Shown: positions 43,909 to 53,722, counted from the stretch's first letter. The stretch: 64,000 nt of DNA from Mycobacterium sp. 852014-50255_SCH5639931 (GCF_001665605.1 NZ_LZSV01000011.1:124001-188000), one strand, 5' to 3'. Notes: generated from the sequence alone by a model not told the origin. Numbers and translations are program-made.

Positions 43909-46900
43909 ATGTCCAAGAAAGCGTTTCCCATCAACCGAGTCAAGATCGAGCCGCCGAAACCCGTTCGGGTAGCACCGAATGCGCCGATCGCCTTGCCGGA
44001 GCGCGAGCCACGCAACATCTGGGTGATGATCGGGGTGCCGGCGCTGATCGTGGCGCTTATCGGCACCATTGTCATGCTCTACGTGTCCGGGGTCCGAAGT
44101 CTCTCCACCGGGTTCTTCCCTTTGATGGGTATCGGCGCGTTCAGCATGCTGGCGTTTTCCGGCCGCTTCGGGCGTGCGCGCAAGATCACCTGGGGCGAAA
44201 TGGAAAAGGGCCGCCGCCGCTACTTGCGCGACCTCGACACGAACCGCGACGAGATCCAGTCCGCGGTGTGCGCGCAGCGGGAATGGCAAAGCGCGTTGCA
44301 CTCCGATCCGCGTGGGCTCGGGGCCATCATCGGTGGGCCGCGGATGTGGGAACGCGGCCGCGGCGACGTGGATTTCCTGGAGGTGCGGCTGGGCACCGGG
44401 GTGCAGCACGCGCCCGACTCGGTGTTGTCGGTGACGTGGCCCGACATCGCCTCCGATGAGGAGCTCGAACCCGTCACCGGACAGGCACTGCGCGATTTCA
44501 TCTTGGAGCAGCGCAAGATTCGCGACATCGCCAAGGTGGTCAACCTGCGGTCGGCGCCGGGCTTCAGCTTTGTCGGCGACGACCTGGACCGGCTGCGCTC
44601 GCTGATGCGTTCGGTGTTGTGCTCTCTTGCGGTGTTCCACAACCCGCGCGACCTCAAATTGATGGTGGTCACCCGCAGTCCCGAGGTGTGGTCGTGGATG
44701 GTGTGGCTACCGCACAATCTGCACGACGAGTTGTTCGACGCGTGCGGCTGGCGGCGCCTGGTGTTCACCACGCCCGAGGAGCTGGAGGAGACCCTCGGCG
44801 CCGAACTGCACATGAAGGGAAAGCGTGGCGCGTGGACGCCCCCCGCGGCGGCCAGCCCGACCGCGATGGGATCGGCGCTCGAAACCGGCGGCGACACGGT
44901 GGATCTGGGACCGCACCTGGTGATCGTCGACGACAACACCGGCAGTCCCGACGCGTGGGAGAGCGTGGTCGGGCAGGTCGGCAAGGCCGGAATCACCTTG
45001 CTGCGCATCGCGTCCCGAATCGGCACCGGCGTGGGCTTCGCGCAGGACCAGGTCTTCGAGATGGGCGAGCGGCACAGCGCGCCGGTCAACGGCGAAGTCA
45101 AATTCGGCCGGAACGGCTTCGACGCGGACGGCGAAGACGGCCGCCCGGCGCCCCTGCTGCGGGTGCGCGACAAGTTCTTCGCCCACGCCGACCAGCTGTC
45201 GCTCCACCGCGCCTACCGGTATGCGCGGGCGATGGCGCGGTGGTCACCGACCACGCGTAGCGAGATCGCCGATTCGACCGGCGGCGCCACCGAGTTGCTG
45301 CGCGCGCTGGGCATCGTCGATCCCCGCCAATTGGACGTCGACCGGTTGTGGGCCGAGCGGCGTGGCCGCGGTGACGAGAGATGGTGTGAAATCCCCGTCG
45401 GCGCGAAACCCACCGGCGAGCTGCAGAACGTCATCATCCGCGCGAAAGACTTCGGCGGCTTCGGATTTCACTCCGTGGTCATCGGCACCAGCGGCTCGGG
45501 AAAGTCGGAGTTCTTCCTGTCGTTGGTCTACGGCATCGCGCTGACGCACTCGCCGGAGACGTTCAACGTCATCTTCGTCGACATGAAGTTCGAATCGGCG
45601 GCCCAGGACATCCTGGGCCTCCCGCATGTGGTGGCCGCCCTGTCGAACCTCGGTAAGGACGAGCGGCACCTGGCCGAACGCATGCGCCGGGTCATCGACG
45701 GCGAGATCAAGCAACGCTACGAGCTGTTCACCTCGGTGGGCGCCCGCGACGCCAACGACTACGAAGAGATCCGGCTGGCCGGACGAGACCTGCCACCGGT
45801 GCCGGTCCTGCTCGTCATCGTCGACGAGTACTTGGAACTCTTTGCCAATCACGAGAAGTGGATCAACCTGATCATCCACATCGGTCAGGAAGGCCGCGGC
45901 GCCAATGTCTTCTTCATGTTGGGCGGGCAGCGGCTGGACCTGTCGTCGCTGCAGAAGGTCAAGTCCAACATCGCGTTCCGGATCGCCTTGCGCGCGGAGT
46001 CCGGCGACGACAGCCGCGAGGTGATCGGATCGGACGCCGCCTACCACCTGCCGTCGAAAGAGAACGGCTTCGCCTTGCTGAAGGTGGGGCCGCGCGACCT
46101 CGAACCGTTCCGCTGCTTCTACCTGTCGGCTCCCTTCGTAGTGCCCAAGGGCAAGGAAGTCGCGACCACCGTCGACATGACCCTGACCAAGCCGCGGCTG
46201 TACAACTGGCAGTTCCAGCCGCTCGAGGAATCCGACGCCGCGGCCCTGGAAGCGGCTGCCGCCGCGGACACCGAGCCCGACGAATTCCTTTACCACGATG
46301 ACGGTTTCAAGCGGAAGAAGGTCGTCGACGTCCTGCGCGAGTCGCTGCACGACGTCCCGCACCGGTCGCCGCGCCGGCCGTGGCTGGAGCCGCTGGAGGA
46401 CCCCGAGCCCGTCGACGTTCTGGTGTCGGCCTACCGCGGCAAGCCGTGGCATGTCGACTACGGCCAGAACGCGGGCCTGATGTTCCCGGTGGGCGTCATG
46501 GACATCCCCGAGGAGTCGAAGCAGATCGTGCACGCCGTCGATGCGCTGCGCAGCAACGTCATCGTGGTAGGCGCCAAGCAACGCGGCAAGACGACCACCC
46601 TGATGACGCTGATGTGCTCCGCCGCAACGATGTACAGCCCGGCGCGCGTGACGTTCTTCTGCATCGGCGGCGCGACCCTGGCCCAGGTGGCGTCGCTGCC
46701 GCACGTCACCGACATCGTGTCGCCGAAGGACGCCGAGGGCATCGAGCGGATCTTGAGCAGCATGGACGCGTTGATCGACGCGCGCGAGGATTCGTTCCGG
46801 CGGCTGAAGATCGACCTCGACGGCTTCCGTGAGCGCCGGTTCGCGCCGGGCAGTGACGGGCTTGGCGGTACCGACCCCACCGACCCCTTCGGCGATGTGT

Positions 46901-48111
46901 TCGTGGTGGTGGACGATTACGACGACGTGTATTCGAAAGACACCATCCTGGGCGATCGAATCATCTCGTTGAGCAGCCGCGGTCCCGAGTACGGGGTGCA
47001 CGTGATGTGCAGCGCCGGCGGCTGGATCCACGGGCAGCGGCAGAGCCTGTTGCAAAACGCCACGGCGCGAATCCAATTGCGCCTGGCCGACCCGAGCGAA
47101 AGCCAGATGGGGCACTCGTCGCTGGAGTCGCGCGACGCCGCCCGGCGGACGCTGAGCCGCCCGGGCTTTGGTCTGACCGACAGCCTGCACGAGCTGCGAA
47201 TCGGGGTCCCGGCGCTCGCCGATCCAGCCACCGGCGCGCTGGTGAGCATCATCGATGTCGGCGCGCAGATCGCCGACGTCGCGGGTGTGACCAAACATGC
47301 GACCTTGCAACGGCTTCCTCAGCGCGTCGAGTTGCGGGCGATCCTGGAGTACGACGCGGCGCATCGCAGCGGTGACGACCTGTCGATCGCGTTCGCCATC
47401 GGTGAGCGCCACGAACTTGGCCCGGTCCCGCTCAAGCTCCGGGAGAGCCCGGGCTTGATGATTCTGGGCCGCCAGGGTTGCGGCAAGACGCTGTCGCTCG
47501 TGTCCATCGGTGAGGCGATCATGAACCGCTTCGGCCCCGAGGAAGCGCAGCTGACGCTCATCGACCCGAAGACGGCCCCGCACGGTCTGCGGGATCTGAG
47601 TGGGCCCGGCTACGTGCGCGCGTACGCCTATGACCAAGACGAGATCGACGAGGTGATCACCCAACTCGCACAACAGATCCTGCTGCCCCGACTGCCTCCG
47701 AAGGGCTTGAGCCAGGAGGAGCTGCGCGCGCTCAAGCCGTGGGAAGGCGCCCGGCATTTTGTGCTGATCGACGATGTCCAGGACCTGCGCCCGGATCAGA
47801 GCTACCCGCCCAAGCCTCCGGTGGGGGCGGCGTTGTGGAAGCTGATGGAACGGGCCCGGCAGATCGGCCTGCACGTGTTCACCACCCGCAACAGCGCGAA
47901 CTGGGCGACGCTGCAGATGGATCCGTGGATGCGGTTCCAGAATTCGGCGAAGGTCGGGCAGCTCTACATGGACAACGACCCGCAAAACCGGATCAACCGC
48001 TCGGTCCGCGCCCAGGCGCTCCCACCCGGGCGAGGCCTGCTGGTGAGCGCCGACGGCGACGTCGAAGGCGTGCTGGTCGGGATACCGTCGACGGTCATCC
48101 AACAGCAGTAG
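43909..48111 (+). CDS. eccC2: ESX-2 FtsK/SpoIIIE-type ATPase EccC2
   Basis: 1400 residues, close to the 1396 of M. tuberculosis EccC2. Two membrane helices (about 37-85) are followed by three ATPase domains. Walker A: GTSGSGKS (526-533), GAKQRGKT (888-895) and GRQGCGKT (1187-1194). Walker B: LLVIVDEYLEL, VFVVVDDYDDV and HFVLIDDVQDL. The substrate-binding third domain ends normally at VIQQQ. The protein drives substrate transport through the ESX-2 pore. The open frame is complete, yet the locus ends here: no other ESX gene follows, and the last 17 bp overlap the stop of a convergent mmpL gene. So the ATPase looks intact while its partners are missing from the window. Confidence 0.95.
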   Translation: MSKKAFPINRVKIEPPKPVRVAPNAPIALPEREPRNIWVMIGVPALIVALIGTIVMLYVSGVRSLSTGFFPLMGIGAFSMLAFSGRFGRARKITWGEMEKGRRRYLRDLDTNRDEIQSAVCAQREWQSALHSDPRGLGAIIGGPRMWERGRGDVDFLEVRLGTGVQHAPDSVLSVTWPDIASDEELEPVTGQALRDFILEQRKIRDIAKVVNLRSAPGFSFVGDDLDRLRSLMRSVLCSLAVFHNPRDLKLMVVTRSPEVWSWMVWLPHNLHDELFDACGWRRLVFTTPEELEETLGAELHMKGKRGAWTPPAAASPTAMGSALETGGDTVDLGPHLVIVDDNTGSPDAWESVVGQVGKAGITLLRIASRIGTGVGFAQDQVFEMGERHSAPVNGEVKFGRNGFDADGEDGRPAPLLRVRDKFFAHADQLSLHRAYRYARAMARWSPTTRSEIADSTGGATELLRALGIVDPRQLDVDRLWAERRGRGDERWCEIPVGAKPTGELQNVIIRAKDFGGFGFHSVVIGTSGSGKSEFFLSLVYGIALTHSPETFNVIFVDMKFESAAQDILGLPHVVAALSNLGKDERHLAERMRRVIDGEIKQRYELFTSVGARDANDYEEIRLAGRDLPPVPVLLVIVDEYLELFANHEKWINLIIHIGQEGRGANVFFMLGGQRLDLSSLQKVKSNIAFRIALRAESGDDSREVIGSDAAYHLPSKENGFALLKVGPRDLEPFRCFYLSAPFVVPKGKEVATTVDMTLTKPRLYNWQFQPLEESDAAALEAAAAADTEPDEFLYHDDGFKRKKVVDVLRESLHDVPHRSPRRPWLEPLEDPEPVDVLVSAYRGKPWHVDYGQNAGLMFPVGVMDIPEESKQIVHAVDALRSNVIVVGAKQRGKTTTLMTLMCSAATMYSPARVTFFCIGGATLAQVASLPHVTDIVSPKDAEGIERILSSMDALIDAREDSFRRLKIDLDGFRERRFAPGSDGLGGTDPTDPFGDVFVVVDDYDDVYSKDTILGDRIISLSSRGPEYGVHVMCSAGGWIHGQRQSLLQNATARIQLRLADPSESQMGHSSLESRDAARRTLSRPGFGLTDSLHELRIGVPALADPATGALVSIIDVGAQIADVAGVTKHATLQRLPQRVELRAILEYDAAHRSGDDLSIAFAIGERHELGPVPLKLRESPGLMILGRQGCGKTLSLVSIGEAIMNRFGPEEAQLTLIDPKTAPHGLRDLSGPGYVRAYAYDQDEIDEVITQLAQQILLPRLPPKGLSQEELRALKPWEGARHFVLIDDVQDLRPDQSYPPKPPVGAALWKLMERARQIGLHVFTTRNSANWATLQMDPWMRFQNSAKVGQLYMDNDPQNRINRSVRAQALPPGRGLLVSADGDVEGVLVGIPSTVIQQQ

Positions 48112-51001
48112 CGACCGGAACCGGTTGCTGCTCAGGGAGTTTCGTGGCACCGCCGGGCCGACCGGGGAGTGAGCGCGGCCACCAGAACCAGCGGCCCAGC
48201 AGCGCCACGATGGACGGCACGATGAACGCCCGCACGACCAGGGTGTCCAGCAACAGCCCGACAGCGATCGTCGTGCCGATCTGGGCGATGCTGAGCACGC
48301 TGCTGCTCAGCAATGCCAGCATGGTGAGCCCGAAGACGATGCCGGCAACGGTGACCACACCGCCGGTGCCGCCGAAGGCGCGAATGATGCCGGTCTTCAG
48401 GCCCGCTGCCGCTTCCTGTTTGATGCGCAACGCCAGCAACAGGTTGTAATCCGCGCCGACGGCGATCAGGGCGATGAACGCGATCGGGGCGACGGCCCAG
48501 TGCAGATTCTGGTGCAGCAGGTGCTGCCAAATCAGCACGCTGGCACCGATAGCCGACGCGTACGAGGTGACGACGGTCCCTACGACGACAAGGCCCGCGA
48601 CCGGGCTCCCCAGCATCGCCGTGACGATCAGAAAGATGAGCACCAACGCGGCGCCCACGAGCAGCTTGGTGTCACCGGCGACGAAGCGCTGCAGATCGGC
48701 AGTCACCGGGCCGACGCCGGCAAGGTCGACCTCCACCGGCGTCAGGGTGCCTTCCTTGGTGGCCTCCTTGATGGCGGCGCGCACCTGGTCCGCCCGCTTG
48801 GCTCCGTCACCGCCCCACTCCGAACCGTCGCCGTAGACCAGCAGGTAAGCGGCGCGGCCGTCCTCGGAGATCAAGTGACTCAACGCGGTGGTGTACCGCG
48901 GATCGGTCAGTGCTCGCTGCGGCATATAGAAGTCCGCCGCCCCACTGCCCTGAAATTGCGTCGCTATCTCGTCCAGGTAGTCGGTCAGCTGACGCATCTG
49001 GGGTCCGAGCGTGTCGGTCAGGCCCAGTAGGTCATGGGTAGCCGAACGGGCCTGCCCCAACGCGTCTTTCATCGAGCTCACGCGCTGCGGCAGACTGGCC
49101 ATCGCGGTAGCGGCCGTGCTGGAGCCGCTAGTCAGTTTCGCGGCGCCGGCGTCCAGGCGCGATGACGTCTGGACCAGGCTGTCGACCGGCTCGAGCACGC
49201 GGTCCACCGTGGAGCAGATCGGATTGGCGGCGCAGTCGGGCGTTCGCCCGACGAAGTCCCGCAGCGGGTCGAGGTAACCCGACACTGTCGTGACGTTGCG
49301 CTGCAGGCCGTCCATGCCGGCGCGCATGTCGTCGGCGGCACCGGACACCTCGGCTAATCCCGCACCGCCACCGCGCAATCCATTACCTAGCCCGTCCACC
49401 GCAACCTGGGTCTGCGCCAGCGCGCTGTCCAGCTCGGAGACCCGCTTGAGGCGCTGGGTCAGCGCATCCATGGAGTCGCCGAACTGGCGGCCGAGCACGC
49501 CGGCCTGATAGCTCAAAGTCGCCTGTTCGGGCACCTTGCCGTCGGGGCGGCTGGCGGACTGGACCGCGCGTACCCCCGGTACGGCCATGATGTGCCTGGT
49601 GATCCGCTCGATGGCGATCAGGCCGGCCGGGTTGCGCAGGTCGTGGTCGGCTTGGATCGCGACAACATCGGGCAACAGGGAGTTGGCGGCGAAATGCCGG
49701 TCTGCGCTGACATAGCCGCGGTTGGAGTCGGTTGCAGACGGCGTGGCGGCGGGTTCGTTGAAGCCGACCCGCATGCCGGTCAGCGGTAGCGCCACCAGCA
49801 GGGTCATCCCGCCCGCGGTGACCAGGATCGGTCCGGGCCAGCGCGCCACCGCCGTCCCCACGCGGCGCCAGCGCCGCGCCGTCTTCGACGGACGCGGTTC
49901 GAGATATCCCCGCCGGATGGCCAGGCTCATGAGTGCGGGTGTCAAGGTCAGCGCCGCGACCATGGTGGCGAGAATGCCGATGGAGCAGGGCAACCCGGCG
50001 CTCCGGAACGAGCCCACCTGGGCGAACACCAGGCAGGCCAGTGCCACCGACACGGTCAATGCCGACCCGATCACCACGGGCGCGATGGAACGGTAGGCCT
50101 CCGTCAACGCCTGGGCCGGCGCGACGCCGCGGCGGCGGCCTTCGTGGTAGCGCCCGACCAGGAAGATCGCGTAGTCGGTGCCCGCACCCAGGGTCATGGC
50201 CGCCATCAGCGCCACCGAAAATAGCGACACCTCAACCACATTGGACTGGCCGAGCGCGGCGACGACGGCGCGGGCCAGCGCCAGGGCGAGCCCCACCGAG
50301 ACCAGCGGAATCGCGGCCGCGATCGGCGATCGGTACACCGCGAGTAGCAACAGCAAAATGAGACCGATGGTGGCGGCGGTGATTCCGAGCATCTGTCGAT
50401 CGATCGCGGAGAACTCGTCGACGATCGTGGCGCCCGGCCCGGTGACATGGACTTCCAGGCCCGCCGGCGGTGAGAGGTTCTGGACGGTGGCGCGGACAGC
50501 GTTCACCGAATCGCGCGCCTGGGCGGTGCCGAGCATTCCGGCCAGCCGCACCATCACGCTGACGGCCCGGCCGTCCGAACTCTGCGCGCCGGCGGCGGTG
50601 GCGGGCTGCGACCACAGGTCGGTCACCGCGTACACGTGACGGTGATCGGAGCCCAGTGCCGTCGTCATCGCATTGTAGAACTGACGGTCGCGAGGCGTCA
50701 GCTCCTGATTGCGTTCTAGCACAACGTAAACGAAGTTGTTGCTCGGTGTCTGATCGAACAGCTGGGCGGCCCGCGAGGCGGCGACCGCGCTCGGCGCGTC
50801 CGTTGGCATGAATGACCTGGCGTGCGAGTCGACGACGCGCTCCAGTTGCGGGAACGCCAGGTTGGCGGTGGCCGCCACCAGGACCCACAGGCCGACGATC
50901 AGAACCGCGTAGCGGCCGGTGAGCCGGGTCAGTAATCCCCGTCCGTCATGCAACGGTCTGCCGATCGCCGGTCGGTCCGCCGAAGAGGCCGACCGCGACA
51001 T
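48095..51001 (-). CDS. MmpL-family RND transporter
   Basis: 968 residues. Two RND halves each with one N-terminal helix and about five more: the first half has GAGTDYAIFLVGRYHEGRR, the second GADYNLLLALRIKQE, the Asp-Tyr pairs typical of MmpL proteins. Two large extracytoplasmic loops lie between helix 1 and 2 of each half; the second contains a cysteine pair (DCAANPIC). Such proteins use the proton gradient to export lipids or drugs. The start at 51001 overlaps the upstream small gene by 56 bp, so the two are coupled. The substrate cannot be told from sequence. The 3' end overlaps eccC2, which suggests a rearrangement edge. Confidence 0.9.
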   Translation of the reverse strand: MSRSASSADRPAIGRPLHDGRGLLTRLTGRYAVLIVGLWVLVAATANLAFPQLERVVDSHARSFMPTDAPSAVAASRAAQLFDQTPSNNFVYVVLERNQELTPRDRQFYNAMTTALGSDHRHVYAVTDLWSQPATAAGAQSSDGRAVSVMVRLAGMLGTAQARDSVNAVRATVQNLSPPAGLEVHVTGPGATIVDEFSAIDRQMLGITAATIGLILLLLLAVYRSPIAAAIPLVSVGLALALARAVVAALGQSNVVEVSLFSVALMAAMTLGAGTDYAIFLVGRYHEGRRRGVAPAQALTEAYRSIAPVVIGSALTVSVALACLVFAQVGSFRSAGLPCSIGILATMVAALTLTPALMSLAIRRGYLEPRPSKTARRWRRVGTAVARWPGPILVTAGGMTLLVALPLTGMRVGFNEPAATPSATDSNRGYVSADRHFAANSLLPDVVAIQADHDLRNPAGLIAIERITRHIMAVPGVRAVQSASRPDGKVPEQATLSYQAGVLGRQFGDSMDALTQRLKRVSELDSALAQTQVAVDGLGNGLRGGGAGLAEVSGAADDMRAGMDGLQRNVTTVSGYLDPLRDFVGRTPDCAANPICSTVDRVLEPVDSLVQTSSRLDAGAAKLTSGSSTAATAMASLPQRVSSMKDALGQARSATHDLLGLTDTLGPQMRQLTDYLDEIATQFQGSGAADFYMPQRALTDPRYTTALSHLISEDGRAAYLLVYGDGSEWGGDGAKRADQVRAAIKEATKEGTLTPVEVDLAGVGPVTADLQRFVAGDTKLLVGAALVLIFLIVTAMLGSPVAGLVVVGTVVTSYASAIGASVLIWQHLLHQNLHWAVAPIAFIALIAVGADYNLLLALRIKQEAAAGLKTGIIRAFGGTGGVVTVAGIVFGLTMLALLSSSVLSIAQIGTTIAVGLLLDTLVVRAFIVPSIVALLGRWFWWPRSLPGRPGGATKLPEQQPVPVATAVG

Positions 51002-51326
51002 GCTCGCCGCGCGTCAAGGAACGTACCCGCAGCGACCTGCGGGAGCCGATCCGTATCAGCGCGTGCAGGCCGGGCTCGGCGGCCTCGAGATCGGCCCGCA
51101 CCTGTTCGGCCGCCACCCCCTCGTGCGCCGCCTGATCCAGCTTGGTCACCAGCATGGTGATCCACCGCTGTCCCAGCGAAAGGAGCAGCTCCTCCTCGTC
51201 ACCGAAGAGCCGGGCCACCTCGGATGAGTTGGCGACCAACGCAAGTGCCGCCTCGGGATCGGCCTCCGCGGCCTTGATCACTTCGGCCATGAAGGCCATT
51301 CGGTCGTGCAGCAGTGTCCATGTCAT
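50946..51326 (-). CDS. Small helical protein upstream of mmpL
   Basis: 126 residues, ATG 51326, with TWTLLHDRMAFMAEVIKAAE and then DPEAALALVANSSEVARLFG, all predicted alpha-helical, and a basic C-terminal part (GSRRSLRVRSLTRGEH). No family recognised. Because it overlaps the mmpL start by 56 bp and is the first gene of the pair, it may be a partner or regulator of the transporter. It is divergent from the two-component system across 133 bp. Confidence 0.6.
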   Translation of the reverse strand: MTWTLLHDRMAFMAEVIKAAEADPEAALALVANSSEVARLFGDEEELLLSLGQRWITMLVTKLDQAAHEGVAAEQVRADLEAAEPGLHALIRIGSRRSLRVRSLTRGEHVAVGLFGGPTGDRQTVA

Positions 51327-51380
51327 GACTCGACGCTAGGAAATCGGTCGCCCGCTGCGCGTCGTGCCGAAGTGCAGTCT

Positions 51381-51406
51381 TTGCCTCCTACCACGGGCGG
51401 AGGCAA
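51381..51406. promoter_or_regulatory. Inverted repeat between mmpL unit and two-component system
   Basis: TTGCCTCC at 51381-51388 and GGAGGCAA at 51399-51406 are perfect 8-bp arms with a 10-base spacer. A second nested repeat, GGGCGG and CCGCCC, lies in the same stretch. Located centrally in the divergent 133-bp promoter region, it is a good candidate binding site for the response regulator encoded nearby. Confidence 0.5.
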
Positions 51407-51459
51407 TTGCCGCCCACGGCATGATGTGGGCAGGTAGCGCGCTCTTTTAAGATTGGACG

Positions 51460-52677
51460 ATGTTGCGTACCGCAACGCGATATTTGCGTGAACAGTTTCG
51501 CCGGCGAAGCGAATTGATTCCCGTCGGCATTACCTGGGCGGCGCTCATCACCGTCGACGCAACCGAGGTGGTCGGTGGCGTGATCGCGATCCTGCAGCGA
51601 CCCACCGCCGACTTGCCCGTCGCGCTGGCCGCGTTCACGGTATGCATCTCACCGACGCTGATGTTCTTCTTCCTGAACATGAAGCTCAGCCCTGTGCTGA
51701 TGTGGGCGACCTGGTCGACGGCCACCGCCATGATGCTGTTCGGGACGTCGACGCCCATTCACGCCGATTTCGCCCCGGCGCTGATGGTGCTGATGGTCTT
51801 GTCGGTGACGACGTTGAGTTCCATTGCGGCCGGCTTGCTGTCCGCCGCGTCGGCCACCGCGATGCTGCTCGCCGCTTCCGCACTGCACCGCCTGGACGCG
51901 GTGGTGCTGTATCTGGGCTTTGTGGCGGCGGGTTGGCTGCTCGGCTACCTCATGCGCGCGCAACGGTTGCTGCTGGCCGAGCAGATCGAGGCGCAGAAGA
52001 TGCTGGCCGAGCACGCCGCCGCCGACGAGCGCCGGCGCATCGCCCGCGAGGTGCATGACGTCATCGCCCACTCGCTCAGCATCACCTTGCTGCACGTGAC
52101 GGGCGCGCGTCGCGGACTGCAGGAGGACCGCGACGTCGACGACGCGGTCGAGGCGCTCGAACAGGCCGAACGCCTGGGCCGGCAGGCAATGGCCGACATC
52201 CGGCGCACCGTCGGACTGTTGGACAGCTCGCCCACGAAATCCGCGCAGACCACGCCCGAGCCCGGCATCGACGACGTCGGCGTCCTCGTCGCGGATTTTC
52301 AGCGCGCCGGCCTGGACGTCGTGCTGCGCATCGACGGCGCCACCGAACGCGTCTCGGCGGCGGTCGGCCTCGCGCTGTACCGCATCACCCAGGAATCCCT
52401 GACGAACATCGCCAAACACGCACCGGATTCGAAATCGACAGTGGCGCTGAATATCTCGGTGGGCTCGGCGAGTCTCACAGTCGACAACCGGTTACCGGCG
52501 GCGATCGCCGCCCCGCATTCGGCCGAGGGGCGCGGGTTGCGCGGCATGCGCCAGCGTGTCGAGCTGCTGGGCGGGGCCATCGATGCCGGCCCGACCCACG
52601 ACGGATGGTCGGTGCGCGCCGACATACCGCTGCACGAAGGTGATGCCGGCTGGCGCCCGTGGTGGTGCAAGGCGTGA
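51460..52677 (+). CDS. NarL-type sensor histidine kinase
   Basis: 405 residues. Six hydrophobic segments in the first 165 residues form a membrane sensor without a large outer domain. The HisKA_3 dimerisation domain has REVHDVIAHSLSITLLHV with phosphoacceptor His199. The C-terminal ATP-binding domain has NIAKHAPDS (N-box) and GRGLRGMRQRVELLGG (G-box). It phosphorylates the response regulator encoded directly downstream, with which it overlaps by 19 bp. Kinases of this form without outer domains often sense membrane stress; that is general knowledge of the family and not shown here. Confidence 0.92.
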   Translation: MLRTATRYLREQFRRRSELIPVGITWAALITVDATEVVGGVIAILQRPTADLPVALAAFTVCISPTLMFFFLNMKLSPVLMWATWSTATAMMLFGTSTPIHADFAPALMVLMVLSVTTLSSIAAGLLSAASATAMLLAASALHRLDAVVLYLGFVAAGWLLGYLMRAQRLLLAEQIEAQKMLAEHAAADERRRIAREVHDVIAHSLSITLLHVTGARRGLQEDRDVDDAVEALEQAERLGRQAMADIRRTVGLLDSSPTKSAQTTPEPGIDDVGVLVADFQRAGLDVVLRIDGATERVSAAVGLALYRITQESLTNIAKHAPDSKSTVALNISVGSASLTVDNRLPAAIAAPHSAEGRGLRGMRQRVELLGGAIDAGPTHDGWSVRADIPLHEGDAGWRPWWCKA

Positions 52678-53339
52678 TCCCACATACCTTAGAGACTCCC
52701 GAGATCACCGCCCTGCTCGTCGACGACCAGGAGCTGGTGCGCTCGGGGCTACGCCGGATCTTGCGGCGCAAGGACGGTTTCGTCATCGTCGCGGAATGCT
52801 CCGACGGTGACGAGGTGCCGGCGGCGGTGGCCGAACACCGACCCGACGTCGTGGTGATGGACCTGCGCATGCGCCGAGTCGACGGCATCGAGGCGACTCG
52901 CAGGCTCGGGGGCGCGCCCCCGGTGCTGGCGCTGACCACATTCAACGAGGACGAGCTGCTGTCCGAGGCGCTGCGCGCAGGCGCGGCCGGCTTTGTGCTC
53001 AAGGACTCGTCCGCCGAGGAACTGATCCGTGCCGTGCGCGCGGTCGCCAGGGGCGACAGCTACCTGGATCCCGCGGTCACCGCGCGCGTGCTCACCACCT
53101 ACCGCAGAGCCGCCCCGGGTCCGCGTGGCACCGCGATCGGGGAGTTGACCACTCGCGAGCTCGACGTACTGACATTGATAGGCCGCGGCCTCTCCAACGC
53201 CGAGATCGCCGACCAACTCTGCATCTCCGGCGTCACGGTCAAAAGCCATATCGGCCGGATCTTCGGAAAACTCGACCTGCGCGACCGCGCCGCGGCGATC
53301 GTCTACGCGTACGACAACGGCATCGTCGTCCCGCGCTGA
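52659..53339 (+). CDS. LuxR/NarL-type response regulator
   Basis: 226 residues, though the true start may lie a few codons later (GTG 52665 or 52674). Receiver domain with LLVDDQELVRSGL, phosphorylated Asp68 in VVVMDLRM, and conserved Lys in GFVLKDSSAEEL. The LuxR-type HTH at the C-terminus has LTTRELDVLTLIGRGLSNAE then VTVKSHIGRIFGKL. It forms a pair with the upstream kinase and probably controls the divergent mmpL unit, a common arrangement for efflux and envelope-stress systems. Confidence 0.94.
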   Translation: MVVQGVIPHTLETPEITALLVDDQELVRSGLRRILRRKDGFVIVAECSDGDEVPAAVAEHRPDVVVMDLRMRRVDGIEATRRLGGAPPVLALTTFNEDELLSEALRAGAAGFVLKDSSAEELIRAVRAVARGDSYLDPAVTARVLTTYRRAAPGPRGTAIGELTTRELDVLTLIGRGLSNAEIADQLCISGVTVKSHIGRIFGKLDLRDRAAAIVYAYDNGIVVPR

Positions 53340-53344
53340 GGGGC

Positions 53345-53722
53345 CTAGAGGGGCGCGCCCTGATCGGCCAGGTTCAGCAGGCCGTAGGCCATGCACATCA
53401 GGAAGTTCAACACCACCAGGACCAAACCGGCGAACATCAGCGAGCGGGTGCCCTGTCGCTTCAGCCGCTTGTACCGCGCGGCGCGTGTTTCACGCTCGAA
53501 CCGTAGGGCGATCAGCGCGAAATTGATGTCCATCGCTTCGTGAGCCGCAAGGGGCGCACCAGCCAGCATCTCCCTCACGCGGTCGGGAGCGGTTCGGACG
53601 CCGACGCGCTCGAAGTTCTGGCACATTCGCCGCGCGCGTCTTCGCGCGAGTGGTTGATATCGCATCTGTAGCTGATGCGCGAGTTGCCCTCGGTCGTCCC
53701 CCCACGGGTTTGACGGGGTCAT
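53345..53722 (-). CDS. Small hydrophilic protein with C-terminal membrane anchor, unknown
   Basis: 125 residues from ATG 53722 (MTPSNPWG); a longer start at 53746 is less protein-like. Very basic and helical (about 15-90), followed by one C-terminal membrane segment, SLMFAGLVLVVLNFLMCMAY, making it a tail-anchored type. No family recognised. It ends 5 bp from the response-regulator stop, on the opposite strand. Confidence 0.6.
   Translation of the reverse strand: MTPSNPWGDDRGQLAHQLQMRYQPLARRRARRMCQNFERVGVRTAPDRVREMLAGAPLAAHEAMDINFALIALRFERETRAARYKRLKRQGTRSLMFAGLVLVVLNFLMCMAYGLLNLADQGAPL

Noticed and set aside
45244..48150. Long open frame of 968 codons on the minus strand opposite eccC2
   Set aside because: It is a GC-rich antisense shadow. 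The plus-strand frame has three Walker motifs and family length; the antisense frame has no domain.
43909..53000. PE, PPE, WXG100, eccD, mycP or eccE genes after eccC2
   Set aside because: All frames on both strands from 48112 on belong to mmpL, the two-component system and later genes; no such gene fits.
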